Assembly (NCBI GenBank): GCA_905182995.1
Contig: CAJJDP010000107.1
Coordinates: forward strand, 32,478 to 96,477
Direction: 5' to 3'
DNA from: Paramecium octaurelia
Taxonomy: Eukaryota; Ciliophora; Oligohymenophorea; Peniculida; Parameciidae
Length of the DNA stretch: 64,000 nucleotides
Every line of letters starts with the position of its first letter. Positions within the stretch are counted from its first letter, which is position 1. The notes beneath the pieces were generated by a model, which made no database searches, was not told the DNA's origin, and worked only from the letters and a program-made list of their open reading frames with translations. Made by a program: the position numbers and the translations under genes. Of this stretch, positions 35,653 through 47,365 are shown one piece after another.

Positions 35653-36529
35653 TCACTATTTTCTTTGTGCTGATTTTCTTCTGTTGTGATCGTTCTTTTG
35701 ATCTACCTCTAGATATTTCTTCGAGTCTCCTTTATTCTATGCACCCTTGCCTTCATCCTTGTTATTTTTACTACTTTTTTTGCTTCATTAGAATTAATTA
35801 ATATGCTATACTTGGCTTTGTCATCCTTTTTATCCTCCGATTTCTCTGGCGCAGTCTCATCCTCCTCCTTCATCTTCCTTGGACCCCTCTTATAGGGTGG
35901 TAGTTCTTGATATTCCAAATCTTATTTTGAGGCTGATCGCTTGAATTTTTCTTCGATTAATTTTTCAAATTCTTCTGATTTTTAAGCAAATTATCTATAG
36001 TAATATTTAAACATCATGCATACTTCTACCATATTTCGATATCCTTGTGGTATTATTCCAACTTCTTTTGAAAATCATCTTCATATCTTTTTTTATCCTT
36101 ATTTGGAAGTCCACCATATTTGTCAGCCAAAGCCTTTGTCACTTGAGCCATATTCATATCAGGATTTTGATTGGAATATTCCTTTCTATGTTCTGCAATA
36201 TAAACTAAACAGGCAGAAGCAGGTTTTCTTGGTTTTTCTGGAATTTCCATTAATGACTTATATTTTTTGATGTCATGTAGATCTCCTCCGTAATACAATA
36301 TTAAGTCTTCTTTGTATTTGGATTCCATCTCATTGAACTCATTCTCATACTTCTACCTCTCGTCATCCTCTAATTCTCTCCACATTTCTGAGATCTTGTG
36401 ACCTGCATCTCCAATTTAGAATTTGCCTTCTTTTCTCAATTCAGGTAATTTTTCTGCGTAGAATATTTGGTAGCCTGAAATATAACTTCTGTTTGGGGGC
36501 TTCTTGAGTACGCCACTTCTTAATTGCAT
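35653..36529 (-). CDS. two-HMG-box DNA-binding protein
   Basis: 272 aa after two 29-nt introns (35783-35811, 35995-36023). HMG box 1 at about 10-80 (RSYISGYQIFYAEKLPEL, EMWRELEDDERQKYE) and box 2 at about 100-170 (IPEKPRKPASACLVYIAEHR, LPNKDKKRYEDDF), both with the expected Pro, aromatic and basic positions. The tail is Lys/Glu/Asp-rich. Tandem HMG boxes with a charged tail are typical of HMGB-type chromatin proteins that bend DNA. Confidence 0.9.
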
Positions 36530-36743
36530 TAATTGGGAGGGATTATTTAAACTTAAATTTAATGAATGTTTAATCTATTCAATTAGAATGTTAGAAACAA
36601 GAGATAAATAAGATATTTTTCAATGCAATTATATTTATACAGTAACCATTTGTATTTAGAGTCTGTCTCTCCTATTATTATTATGAGTTTGGGGGATCCC
36701 TTTTTATTATATTTAATAATATTTATATATAAATTTTTAATTA

Positions 36744-37097
36744 ATGGAACATTGTGATCATTGTAGAGAAACCATAAATGAAATGTAGACTCTTGAAAAG
36801 TAAGTTGAAAGCATCAAAAATTAGTTGGAGATTGCAGAAACCCAAGTGAAGCTTTTACGATAGGAGAATGAACTTTTAAAGAGTAACATTAAAAAGCCTA
36901 ATAAGCCGAAGCATTACAATTAGAGTATGCAAAGCGAGATACAGAAATGCTATTAGGAGATTGCGAAATTGCAAGATATTATCAGACACAAAGATGAAAT
37001 AATTTAAAATCAAATTCGAAATGACGACAGTGTTAGCGATAAAACTGAAATCTATTCCAAGCAGATCGATATGTGTAGAAAGAAAGTCAAATTTTGA
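36744..37097 (+). CDS. small coiled-coil protein with N-terminal C-x2-C
   Basis: 117 aa, intronless. It starts MEHCDHCRETI, a Cys pair that could bind metal, then forms a long heptad-rich coiled coil to the end (many Gln codons as TAA/TAG). It is divergent from the HMG gene (214 bp between starts). Function unknown. Confidence 0.6.
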
Positions 37098-37273
37098 TTC
37101 TTATTATTTATAGAAATGTTAATTTGTTATTCTCATCTTTCCAATAGGTTTTTATCAGTTGGATATGATTTTATTTAGTAATTCATAAAATTCATTGCAA
37201 TATTAAGGTATTGTAAATGAAGTGGAAACTTTATTTAATTTTTATTAATAAAATTCATCTCAAATAAGAAATA

Positions 37274-38811
37274 ATGTAGGAATAAAATTCACTATTCTTT
37301 TGCCCCGACAATGAAGAGAGTGAAATTATAAAAGCAAAGACCTATGATGTTTAAACCTAGAGAATACCTGCTAGCTTTTATTCACAATTTTCAGATGGCA
37401 CTGACTCTTTTATGGACATGAGACGAGAACATTAATGCAATTCTGCTTGCTCTTCATCTAGTTTACAATCCTCTCGAACTCTGCCAGATGAATGTATGCA
37501 ACATAATTATTCAAAATGTTTAGGTACTAAAAGACACTTAAATTTTAGATTTGGACATCTTATCTGAAGCTGCTAAACAATCCTTCACTTTTGTCTTTAA
37601 ATCCTAAGAAGATTGGTTGGAACATTTCACATCAAAATGTGTTGCCTTGGATACATTTTTCAAAGACTGTGCTTTCAATTCATTAATAGAAAAAGAAATT
37701 CAAAATGAAGATTAAAAAATCAAATTAAGCATAGTATTAACTGTAGATTACTTTACAAACCTATTCACTTTTTCTTTGTATCTCATATGGAAATGGATCC
37801 AAAACGAAAACCAGATGGATATGACAAACTATGTTTCATGTTAGAATTCAATCCCCATATTTTTCAATCTCGTCTTTCAATATCGCTCCAATGAGTTGAA
37901 GAATGATAAAATCTTAATTGCATTCATAGAATAAACCATATCAACTATTTCCAAATCTAAATTTGTAGATGACCAACAATCCAAACCATACTTAGGAGTA
38001 GGAATGAGCTAAAATTCTAAACCTCTTCCTCTGCTTAAAGAAAACGAAATATTTCCTTGGCATCCAGAAGAAGTAGCCAAAATATTAAGCATCATTAATT
38101 AAACCTTTTATGCTGATTTGCAAATTAAAAATGTAGTTGTTAGGGGAGGTCTTAAATATGTAAAATTATATTTTAATATAGTATTTCAAAAGAATTAACA
38201 CCTTCTCATAATATATCATTTACTCAGTTGTCAAAAGCCCTTGTAAATATAAGAGACAGGAAGCTTTGTCATATTGGATTGATTTGGCAGAAAAATTATA
38301 ACTTCAAAATGATCTGGAAGGACTATTCATAGTTTTCAAATACGGCATCTAATTATTATTGAAGGACTATATTTCTACGATGCCAATCTTATTCAAACAT
38401 CAAAATCGCATCTCAAAAATTAATGCTTATTATGAACAACAAATAAAAGACAATTTAAAAATGATTAGACCCAATGCAAAAGGGTACAATATTCCTTCCT
38501 TTCAAAAATATCAGACTCATATTAAAAGATTGGAATTGTAAGCAAAACAAAATAGATAAGCTTTTGAATAAATTGCTAGTCTTTTAGCAGAGTTGGTGGC
38601 GATTTCGAAAGAATAATAATATAAATAATCTATTATGAATCATTAAGTATGTATTTACATTAATATTCAGTTATCATTTTAAGAGCAACAAATAGCCAGA
38701 TTTTTAACTCAAGGGATTTAGAATGAATTGGAGAACAACCTTAAGATCCCACTTGAAAAAGAAACTTTGGTTTATATTGAATTAATCAAATTGTCAAAGA
38801 TAATGAATTGA
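37274..38811 (+). CDS. probable RasGEF (CDC25-homology) protein
   Basis: 488 aa after introns of 25 (37524-37548), 22 (38160-38181) and 24 nt (38647-38670). The N-terminal 90 residues are low complexity and Ser-rich. A helical region (about 180-260) may correspond to a RasGEF N-domain. The C-terminal half (YYFKRINTFSQYIIYSVVKS, KRQEALSYWIDLAEKLQLQN, LEGLFIVFKYGIQ) resembles the catalytic CDC25 fold, which opens Ras-type GTPases. The match is by pattern of helices and the W-I-x-L-A-E block and is moderate. An upstream in-frame ATG at 37216 is a possible earlier start. Confidence 0.6.
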
Positions 38812-38889
38812 ATCCTTCAAAATTGACTCTATTAATGTACTTTGTTTTTATAATTCACTATAATAGCAAAAAATATAATTTGTTTTTTT

Positions 38890-39442
38890 ATGAAGTTCGC
38901 TTTTACAAATTATTTGTTTATTATTAATTAAGATAATATGATTTATATTTCTTTGAATGAATATATCTTCTATTCATCCATAATTTAGACTGAATTCTAT
39001 GCTAATTTCTATTATAATTTATTAATTCAAAATTCTTTCATTGACTAAGGATCAGCGGTTAATTCCAAAGTTACACATAATAAAATAGAGGCTATCTTTC
39101 TATAAATTTGAATGAATAATATAAGATATGTAGGAGATAAATCATTTGATTGTGCCAGCAGATTTAGGCAAAGAATATATCATTTTTGTCGGACTAAAGA
39201 TTGGTATTTATAAATTTAAGGTAGTTGGAGAATCGAAGTCATCTATTTCAATTTCTTTGTTTGAAAGTACGATTGTTGGAGTTAAACTAATTTCTCTTTA
39301 GGATTTTCGTTAAATTGCTCTCTTCATAAATTTATTGTTCTCTATATTGAGGGAATTCATGTCGCTTTCAAAATTTTAATTAAAATATTTATTGAAATAA
39401 TCAACAATTGGATACTTCTCAATATGTTATAGTTCAAATTGA
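38890..39442 (+). CDS. uncertain gene: two overlapping coding-like frames
   Basis: Frame one opens at ATG 38890 (MKFAFTNYLF..) and runs to a TGA near 39113, resuming in the same frame as MNNIRYVGDKSFDCASRF. A second frame from ATG 39128 (MQEINHLIVPADLGKEY..) runs 104 codons to TGA 39440-39442. I could not find a short GT..AG intron that joins them cleanly. At least one is probably real, but gene number and limits are not settled. Confidence 0.3.
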
Positions 39443-39550
39443 AAGGTTACAAAATTAACTGATCTCATTCCCCATTTTGAGCATAAACAAGTGAAGAATT
39501 TTCTATTTTTAACAGCCATGACATCAACTAATACGTTTGCTTGGAAACTT

Positions 39551-39588
39551 TATTTATTAATTATTATTATTATTAATAAATAATAAAG
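39551..39588. repeat. A/T inverted repeat
   Basis: A stretch of TTATTATTAT followed by AATAAATAATAA forms a near-perfect A/T-only inverted repeat in the spacer between two gene ends. It could be a 3' end or attachment element, or simply low complexity. Confidence 0.35.
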
Positions 39589-39728
39589 AGATATCTTTTG
39601 TACTATTTTATTACTTAGTTTAATTAAGTTGATAAATTGATAAGATCGTCTGCACATCTCGAAAAGCTATTGGAAAATTATATTATATATAATTAAATAA
39701 TCTCAAATAAATAAGACAATGCGAGCAT

Positions 39729-41341
39729 TCATCTGTTTTTGGATCCAGAATTTTTTTATGATCTTTAATTGATTGATGGCTAAAAATTAATGAAAATGTT
39801 ACACATGAAAAGTATAAGTTGGAACATTGGACTTTTTAGCACTAGGCTTTTTCAATAAATCATGTTTCTCCTTGTTGGAAAGAGTGTAAACTAACCTCAT
39901 AGCTGATTCAATGAATTCACTCTTTGTAAGAACATGTCTACCTTCCTCCATTTCAGAAATTAATGGTTAGAGTATTTGAATAACAGTCGAATTTAGATTT
40001 CCTAAATTTATTCTGATTGCATCAATTTCACCATCATTATCATTGTCAATCTAATCGAAAATGTTAGAAAGAGAATTAATCACAGCTTACTGTGTTAAGA
40101 ATTCTGATTTTTAACTTGCTCTCACTTTCGATTAAGTCATCATCTTCTCCTTACTAAAAGTTTCTATTGCTGCCCTTTTTTAGGCTAATAATTATGCATC
40201 CTTATAAAGATTATCAAACAAATTTTCTGGCCTTTACTCAGGTGGTCTACCTGTTCTGGGTCTAAACATATTGCTCTCATCAGCACTAGAGTTCCTTTCT
40301 TTGGATTTATTTCTAAACTTTTATCTTCTTTCTTCAAAACTTAGACCTTAAACTAATTGTTCAGAGATTTAATCTATTTTAGGATGAAATGTATGCTTCT
40401 AAGCAAAATAATTTCTGTCTAATTCATTTATTTTTTGTTGTTTCACATCCATATCTTGATACAACGATTCGTAATGAGGAATTGCAATTTAGGATTATTT
40501 CTTTTTCTCATCAACTATTGAGGAGGAACTTAAATATAATTGGAATAGAATTACACTCGATTAATTTAAGGGTGAAAGGAGCAACTTTGTTATTCCATTT
40601 CCAACTTATAATTTTAAGCATTCTCTCTTTTCTCCTATATTACCTTTGCTAATTCATTTAAATGTTCTCCAACCGGTTTGGGAGAACGCTAGGCTATTTT
40701 AGAGGAAAGAGAGTTAATTTGAGGCTTGTGAGTACATTCAACAAGTTAAGACTTTTGTAAATCTTTTCTTGCACTTTCAGCCTTTTGCAATTTCTCTTCT
40801 TTTTTTTGAATTCCCTTTTAATAGAGTATCAATCCATAATTCACTTCCGACTCTTGAGATTTCATAATCTAACTGCTAGACTTATTTTCTGATAATTGCA
40901 ATTGTCTTTTCAGCTTCTTATTATGAGCGTCTTGATATAGTCTGTCATATACAGTTTAGCTTATGCTTTCTTGTTTCATTGGAGACTATTGAGATTAGGC
41001 AATAATCGGAGAAGAGCCTTATTGCTAAGTTTGCATTTCACTAGATTACTCAGTTGCTCTTTGGTTCTACTTCTTTTGAGATAACTAAATAAAGTTAGAC
41101 TCCAACTACTTACATATTGAACCATATTCATGCGTTCTTTTTGAGCTATTGAGATTTGCTTTTGTATGTTATCTATGAGTAATGGTGCCACTCTTTAATT
41201 TAGGCTATATTTAATGCAAAAATCTCGTGCCAGTATTTCAGGATCATCTCCCTCGAATACATCTATTCTTCCACTTCGCTTATCGTCTATTTAGATTGTC
41301 ATCACCAACAATTGTCCATTCTACAATTACTTTAATCTCAT
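39729..41341 (-). CDS. EF-hand protein with repeated F-x-P-x-I motifs
   Basis: About 480-500 aa with several introns, including 29 nt near the 5' end (GTAAGT..TTTAG) and 23 nt near the 3' end (GTAACA..TTTAG), which changes the C-terminus to TYTFHPSINQ. The protein contains recurring pairs: L-Y-x-D-A (YDRLYQDAH, YESLYQDMD, FDNLYKDAQ) followed by a CTHKPQIN / CSFHPQIN / HTFHPKID / YTFHPSIN block. A single EF-hand loop, DNDNDGEID, lies near the end. Such proteins are common in ciliates and probably axonemal or cortical. An intron near 40560 was not fully resolved. ATG 41341 is the first in frame. Confidence 0.75.
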
Positions 41342-41413
41342 ATACCCTTTATTCCATAGAGCTGTGGCTCATGCGATTGTTATAATTAATTTTTTTAATT
41401 AATAATTACGTTA

Positions 41414-41843
41414 ATGGATCAATTGGCTCTCAAGAAACTCGTTAATAAACTAATTGATGAGAAGCTCAAATTAGTTTGTGAAGAATGTCGCAAGAAAACT
41501 ACTCAAAAAAAGCTAGGCTATCATAACTTTAACATTTCCATTGAACCTACACCCATCAATTTTGATTTTAGTATCGACCATGAAAATAAGGAAAATTGTG
41601 TCTCCTCCAATAGAAATGCAGCCAATAGAGTTAAAGCATCCAAGAGCCAAGCCCTTGATTTAGGTCAATAAATATTCAATGCTGACATAAGGTACGCATA
41701 TATCGCTATATTTATAAAGTATTATTAGACCCATATCCTAATTTTCAAGTCCCACTGTTAAAGCATCTCGAAAAAAATCTATGCCGTTTCTCAAAAAGGA
41801 AACTTAAACGACTTATGAGAAGGTTCTCAAATCAAAAAAATGA
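41414..41843 (+). CDS. hypothetical protein, 133 aa
   Basis: 133 aa after a 28-nt intron (GTACGCAT..ATAAAG). It begins MDQLALKKLVNKLIDEKLKL, contains a Cys pair (VCEECRKK) that might bind zinc, and ends in a Ser/Lys-rich basic tail. It is divergent from the EF-hand gene with 72 bp between starts. No family recognised. Confidence 0.6.
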
Positions 41844-42434
41844 CTTAGTTATATAATTAATGAATAAATATGAGATTAATCTGATAATCTATTCACTATT
41901 TTTCAATTTTACTAGTAGTTAAGCTTTTTCTTTAAATTAAATCTAAATGTAAGTGCAGAGTGAAAATTAATTAATCTATTTTAAGAAATAGCAGTAAGTA
42001 AAATTAAGATAGTTTTATAATAAACAAAAAGGATTGATATCTTTTATTTGAAACTACTATATGCAAATCTTTTGTTTTTATATTTAAGATTTAACTGATT
42101 AAATCTCTTTGCTATTTTTAAAACTTTGGAAAATGTTTGAAATATTTCATTATACTTGAAATTGACTTTATAGGATGAAATAAAAATTAATTGAATTTTG
42201 TTTATTTTCCAATGAAAAAATACAAAGTTTGCTCTTTTTATTTTTTCATTTACCTGGAATTATAACAATGTAAACCCTATCATATTTATACTACTTATTG
42301 TTTATTAGAATTGCTATATCTATAAACATAACATTTTTATTATATATATTTTATAATATAGAGAATCAATTATATTAGATGAATACTTATGATATATAAA
42401 CATGATTTTTTAATTATTACTCATAATAATTTGA
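41844..42434. other. A+T-rich spacer between convergent genes
   Basis: 591 bp of very A+T-rich DNA; no gene, RNA or repeat can be supported. Confidence 0.5.
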
Positions 42435-43734
42435 TCACATTAATTTACGAACTTTCTTTCCTTATATCATTGTATCAAAGCCTATATAACCGTCAATTAT
42501 GCCGTGTTTTAATAATACATTTGGTTATACGATTCCATTATGATAAACTTCTTTTACCCTATCGTCAAATGTAGATTTATCTAATTTCCTGTTTATTTCA
42601 ATCATATTGATTAGTTCAGCTTCTTGGTTCTTCATCTATTGTTCTACCCATTCTTTATTTTTTTCGGATAATTCAGTCAATGGATTTAAAAGTTTCATAT
42701 TCTCGTTTGTGGCAATGTGTTTCTAATTAATATGCCAATTTGAGGCTAGTTTTCTTAAATCAAAAAAAGGCTGTGCATATCCCATATTCCCAACAATAGC
42801 ATAGGGATCTATAATTTTAATTTTATTAACTCACATAAGCCTTATCACCAATAGTCAATAATCCTAAAGCACTTTTGATTACAATATCCTCTCCAAAGCA
42901 GTAGATTGGGATTCTAAGATAGAATTATTCGTACTTATTGGTTTGACTATACTTTTTAATGAGGATAGCTAGATTTTAAGTTTGAATAAGAGATCCACCT
43001 AGAGAATTAATGATAAGAGCAATGCATTCAGGTTTGTAAATGGTCCATTTATCTAATGAGTCAGCAACTTTCTCAACTCTTGAATAATTTGAAATATTTA
43101 CAATTATGGAGTAATAATTGATGAGATCTTGATTTTAAAGATGCGATTTCTAAAATTCATAAATAAATTTATAAAATTGGTCAATTTTTTTATAAATGCA
43201 AAATGGTTTTCTTTTTCTTATATTTAGTTAAGTAAGTATTAAGAAAGTTTCTTGTATAGATCCTGGGCATGCTTCTGGTGTGAAGTAGTTTAATGTTCTG
43301 ATTATCTTGAGGTTGTGTTTTGATGATTCTTTGAGACTTGGGAATTTGAAGTGTTATGCTTTTAATTTCTTCTGATTGAGGATTGGACAAGAGATGGCTT
43401 CTACAAGATTTAGGTGGTTCAAAGATACGGATTTAGGTATCCTCAATCAATTTCTCAGTACTTCTAGCAGAAGCTCTACGAAGTGTAGTTAGTAATAATT
43501 AAGAAGAAGAGGGACAGGTTAGAGTGTCTTGTCTGGAAGCTGAATATTTTCTGAATAGTTTTTCTAATTAATACTAATCTTACTTGTATTTTGGGCTGTC
43601 AGCAATCGATTGTTGTTCATGGATGGTTGTTTTCTGAGACGTGAAACCTTTTTGACGAAGGGAACACTCATGTTTCGGTATTGTAATGTAGTCAGATTAC
43701 CACAGTGATTGCAATGACAGCTTTTTCTTCTCAT
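42435..43734 (-). CDS. S49 (signal peptide peptidase A-like) family protein
   Basis: 409 aa from ATG 43734 after introns of 22 (42809-42830), 28 (43401-43428) and 20 nt (43564-43583). The C-terminal 280 residues match the S49/SppA plan: CIALIINSLGGSLIQTQNLA (usual INSPGG, here Leu for Pro), then a Ser in DIVIKSALGLLTIGDKAY at the nucleophile position, YAIVGNMG (usual GSIG) and a late KHGIIDGYIG. The N-terminus holds CHCNHCGN, a possible zinc site, and basic Ser-rich sequence. Members are membrane or organelle serine proteases. An open frame continues upstream to ATG 43905, but that would overlap the next gene's stop, so 43734 is preferred. Confidence 0.72.
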
Positions 43735-43901
43735 TCTTTCAGGCAATTTTGGAAATTGTTTCACTGAAGAGAAAGAAAAGAATCTGGGTATGCTGGAACT
43801 TCGCCATTATTATGCTTTTGGAGTTCGATGAATGGGATGAGATAAATGCCGATGTTCTCTTATTGCTCTAAAACGTATACACAAACTTGAGTTTTATTAA
43901 T

Positions 43902-44584
43902 TCATTTTTAATTCAGACTCATTTACAAAGCCTTTTAGAAATCCTAATCGTCATCGTCATTATATTCTGTCAATATTTACTCCTTTTATTTCGATTGTTA
44001 TTTAATCTATTTCTGTGGTTTTCTCTTTGGTACCTGCTTTACTTCCTATACTGATCCATCAGATCCAGACTCAATTGTAATCCTTTTTAATCGATTTCGC
44101 TTTGAAGTTTCCTTTTCATCTCCTTCTCCACAAACACTTGCATGCAAGTTGAACTCTACAAAGTCAAGTTTTATGATTACCTCTTTTTTGTATATGTTTT
44201 TTGCAAATTTAACATTATTCCGTTCTAGAACCACACTTTGCTTAATGTCTTGGCATCTCACTCAGATTTATCATCAAATCGCAAAATCCACACTTCTCTG
44301 GCTTATTGGGACAATTCTTCTTATGCATCTCCAATAGACTCTTTTCAAACATTTATGAACAATAAGAGCATTCAGTCTAATCATCTACTCAATCATACTT
44401 TCTAGTGTGACTCCATATGAGTATTCTTCTCATTCAAATCTATTCTTTGATCACAGATTTCGCATTTTATAATGTTGCGCTCGCAATAGAGGGAATGAAG
44501 CAAATAATTAGTAGCCAAAACCTCTTCCAAGCTCAAATATAAGTCAATTACATACCAGCATTAACATACCTTTGTTTCACTCAT
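43902..44584 (-). CDS. TRAF-type zinc-finger protein with C-terminal UIM-like motif
   Basis: 203 aa after introns of 25 (44156-44180), 22 (44377-44398) and 24 nt (44532-44555); the total is divisible by three. Residues 1-130 are a series of C2HC fingers of TRAFD1/XAF1 type: CQCCLEEV..HSLYCERN, CEICDQRI..HMESH, CSYCSQMF..HKKNCPNKPEKC, CGFCDLMI..HQAKC, CQICKKHI..HASVC. After a basic linker the end reads DDDDQDFQKALQMSLNQ, which fits a ubiquitin-interacting motif (acidic run, A-L-x-M-S-L). A ubiquitin-binding regulator is likely but not proven. Confidence 0.82.
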
Positions 44585-45327
44585 ATTTAAAATTAAACTA
44601 AATAAGAACTCATTAACACATAAATTATCTAATTCTCTTACTCATTTTACTATAATCTTCAGAAAATTGACAGAATATCCACGAGACTGACTGTATAAAC
44701 CCACTTACCCATCCAACCTAATCAAATTAGTTAACCTATATCACTGAGAATAACAAAAATATTCAATCGCTAATATTCACATAAAAAAAAGAATTTATTC
44801 TATTAATTTGACTTACAATAAACATTTATCAATGAAATAACTATATTTAACAAAAAACCACTCACATAATTTCATTTTTAAAAAACTTCCCTTTATTGTT
44901 AATATATTCTTAGGTGTACAATTTATGATGGTTATCTAATGCAAACTGAATATCAATACAAGATGCAAGATAATATTAACAAATATATTGATTATAATAT
45001 TAATTCTTTATTTTGATATTCAAAATCATTAAAATCAATACACAATATATATATGTGAATGTAAGTCAACTCTTCATGTTATTAAATCACAGTCTAACAA
45101 CATGAAGGTAAAAATCAGTTGGAGTAAATAAATTGAAAGTTTCAGGATATGCAATTCGATTCTTAGTTACATAGTCTAAAGTTACACACTGTAATTACAT
45201 ATACTTATAAAATGTGTAGTAAAGAGATCTAAATATATAGTTTATCATATAGAGTAAATAACAATAAAAATTAATAAATACTAAAAATAGAATAAGTTAA
45301 TAATCTTGAAATGTTATCTTTTTATAA
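44585..45327. other. A+T-rich spacer
   Basis: 743 bp, the promoter side of the zinc-finger gene and the 3' side of the next. No open frame here has convincing composition. Confidence 0.5.
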
Positions 45328-46372
45328 TCATTCATATTTAAATATAAAAACTTTAAATAATTATGGACCCATAATTGAGTTCATTTTAGTAAGTAGTTCA
45401 ATAAGATACTTCTAATAAACAGATCTTAGTTATTTGATCTAAATCACTTTAGATCCTCTGAATATAGGAAAATTCTCATCAATAGTTTGATTGATCGCTA
45501 GGTCCTAATTTGTTGGAATCCTGCTTTTTTTGACATAATAATAGTTAGTTAAGTTTAATTATTGTGCCCATTTAATTTCATAATCTATAGCAATTCTATT
45601 AATTTCTTTGATTTGTTGTGTGTAATGAAAACTCAATCTATGGAATGAGTTCGATCTGAATTCAACGAAGCTGACAGCTGCCAGTTGAGAATTAGCATAA
45701 TATTTGATCATTTGAGATTGGGAATCACAGAACATTTTTTCGTAACTTTACTTTGAAAACTGAACATAGTTTTCATTGAATAAATGATGTGCTTCTTCAT
45801 CATAAGTGGCTTGTTTTGTAATCACATTCAAACTACTTCTTTTTGTTTTTCTTAACAAAGCTACAAAGCCACTGGGCCATTTAAAATGTAAATGATTTTT
45901 TTTATCAACTTTGACATCCATATGCAACTGGTTGTTTAATGATTAAACTTGTTTGTTGAGTTCATCATGCGCATGTTCTTTAAATCCACATTTGGTTATG
46001 GATGTATAATTCAATCGTTATGCCAAAGCTAGTAAATAGTGTTGGAAGGCCTACTTAGTTTATAAGGTGTCTCGAGTAGGACGGGACATATCGACGTATT
46101 ATAATAAATTGCTAAATATAGATTATTTAATTGGTTCGACATCGAAATATTCTGAAGTCAACTTACTAGAGTAATTAAAATCTATTACCTCAAAGCTTTT
46201 AAACACCGTTTAGGGGAAGTGTATTGGCAAATAGGGACTTTGCAGACGATTTGTTGGCAACAACTTTTGGGATTGGAATGGTAGAATAATTGGCCTGATT
46301 TACGCCAACTGTTTTCTTAAAGTTGAGTGTAGAGAGAATCATTAAAATTCTAAATTTATAGGATAGTTCCAT
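45328..46372 (-). CDS. hypothetical protein, about 334 aa
   Basis: A long continuous minus-strand frame from about 46240 to TGA 45328, with protein-like composition (FKWPSGFVALLRKTKR, AVSFVEFRSNSFHRLSFHY, IDYEIKWAQQLNL). To reach ATG 46372 a 40-nt intron must be removed, longer than others here, so the 5' end is uncertain. The fold looks mixed alpha/beta without membrane segments. I do not recognise the family. Confidence 0.6.
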
Positions 46373-46670
46373 TGGCAGTTAGTTATTTGCAGCATAGACA
46401 GAAACCCTGTTGTTCGATATTAACAGTATTGATATTGATGCTGGCCATCACAAATTTTGTATATTACAATTGTAGAATTGGTTTGCTTAAGTTTATTTTA
46501 GGGTATGATAATAGATCATTATACTATGTATGTGAATTAATTTTGCAACAAAATTAAATTAGTATTATTTATGATGATTGCTAATGGGGTTAATTGATCG
46601 AGATTAGACTTGATGCAATCAGAATTGAAACTATTATCCATATTATATATATATGTTTTAATGTGAAAAT

Positions 46671-47314
46671 TCAAAGACAATCCTTGAGGAAGGAGGCTCC
46701 TGAACATTGGATAATACCAACAATCACACCAAACAAACCTAGTGCAGACCCAAAGATTTCAACCACTAGAATTTTCACAAAGGTTTCTGGAGTCTAAGCA
46801 TCAGCAATGGCACATCCTGAACCTGTCACACCCACTGCAATACTAAAGTGGATAACATTATTTTAATACCCACAAATCAGATTCGACAATCCAACAGATA
46901 CACCAGTCCAAAAGAGGGAATACCCACCGAACAAAGCTGTTGTATAACACTATGCCATTTGATTCTCAGGGTATGACTCAATGGTTTGCACTTTACCAAT
47001 CATGATGATTGCCATAATCACTCCATAGATGGCCACAGCCTCACAAAAAATGACTGAAATCAAATTCTTCGATCTAATTCGTGGTGCTTTCACAGTCGAA
47101 CCCAACAAGGACACGCCTGTCACAAATATACCCCATGATGCTCCGATAATTGATGTTGCTAATGCCAATGCCACCCCAAAATAACTAGATATATAATCAT
47201 TCACATCTACCTCCAAAAGTAAGGATCGATATACATAAATCTTTCTCCCCATGTGGCACTTTACCACTCTACTGCTGTCCAATCATATGGATTGCCCCAA
47301 TTCATAATACTCAT
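46671..47314 (-). CDS. VMA16: V-type H+-ATPase proteolipid subunit c''
   Basis: 205 aa after a 26-nt intron (47185-47210). Five hydrophobic helices; signatures [34 protein letters not shown] and AIYGVIMAI mark subunit c'' (Vma16), with the essential Glu in FCEAVAIYG. Second half: [17 protein letters not shown] and [18 protein letters not shown]. Residues before the intron ([12 protein letters not shown]) form the short luminal N-terminus. It is part of the V0 rotor ring that pumps protons across vacuolar and contractile-vacuole membranes. Confidence 0.95.
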
Positions 47315-47365
47315 ATTTTTATATTATATTTAATTATTTAGTATCATTATCCCAACCAAGGCAAT

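Noticed and set aside
43735-43905. N-terminal extension of the S49-like gene to ATG 43905
   Set aside because: Open in frame, but it would overlap the stop codon of the upstream zinc-finger gene; ATG 43734 leaves a normal spacer.
46372-46797. Two plus ORFs of 61-67 codons between genes
   Set aside because: They lie in the promoter and 3' side of minus-strand genes with no motif; chance frames.
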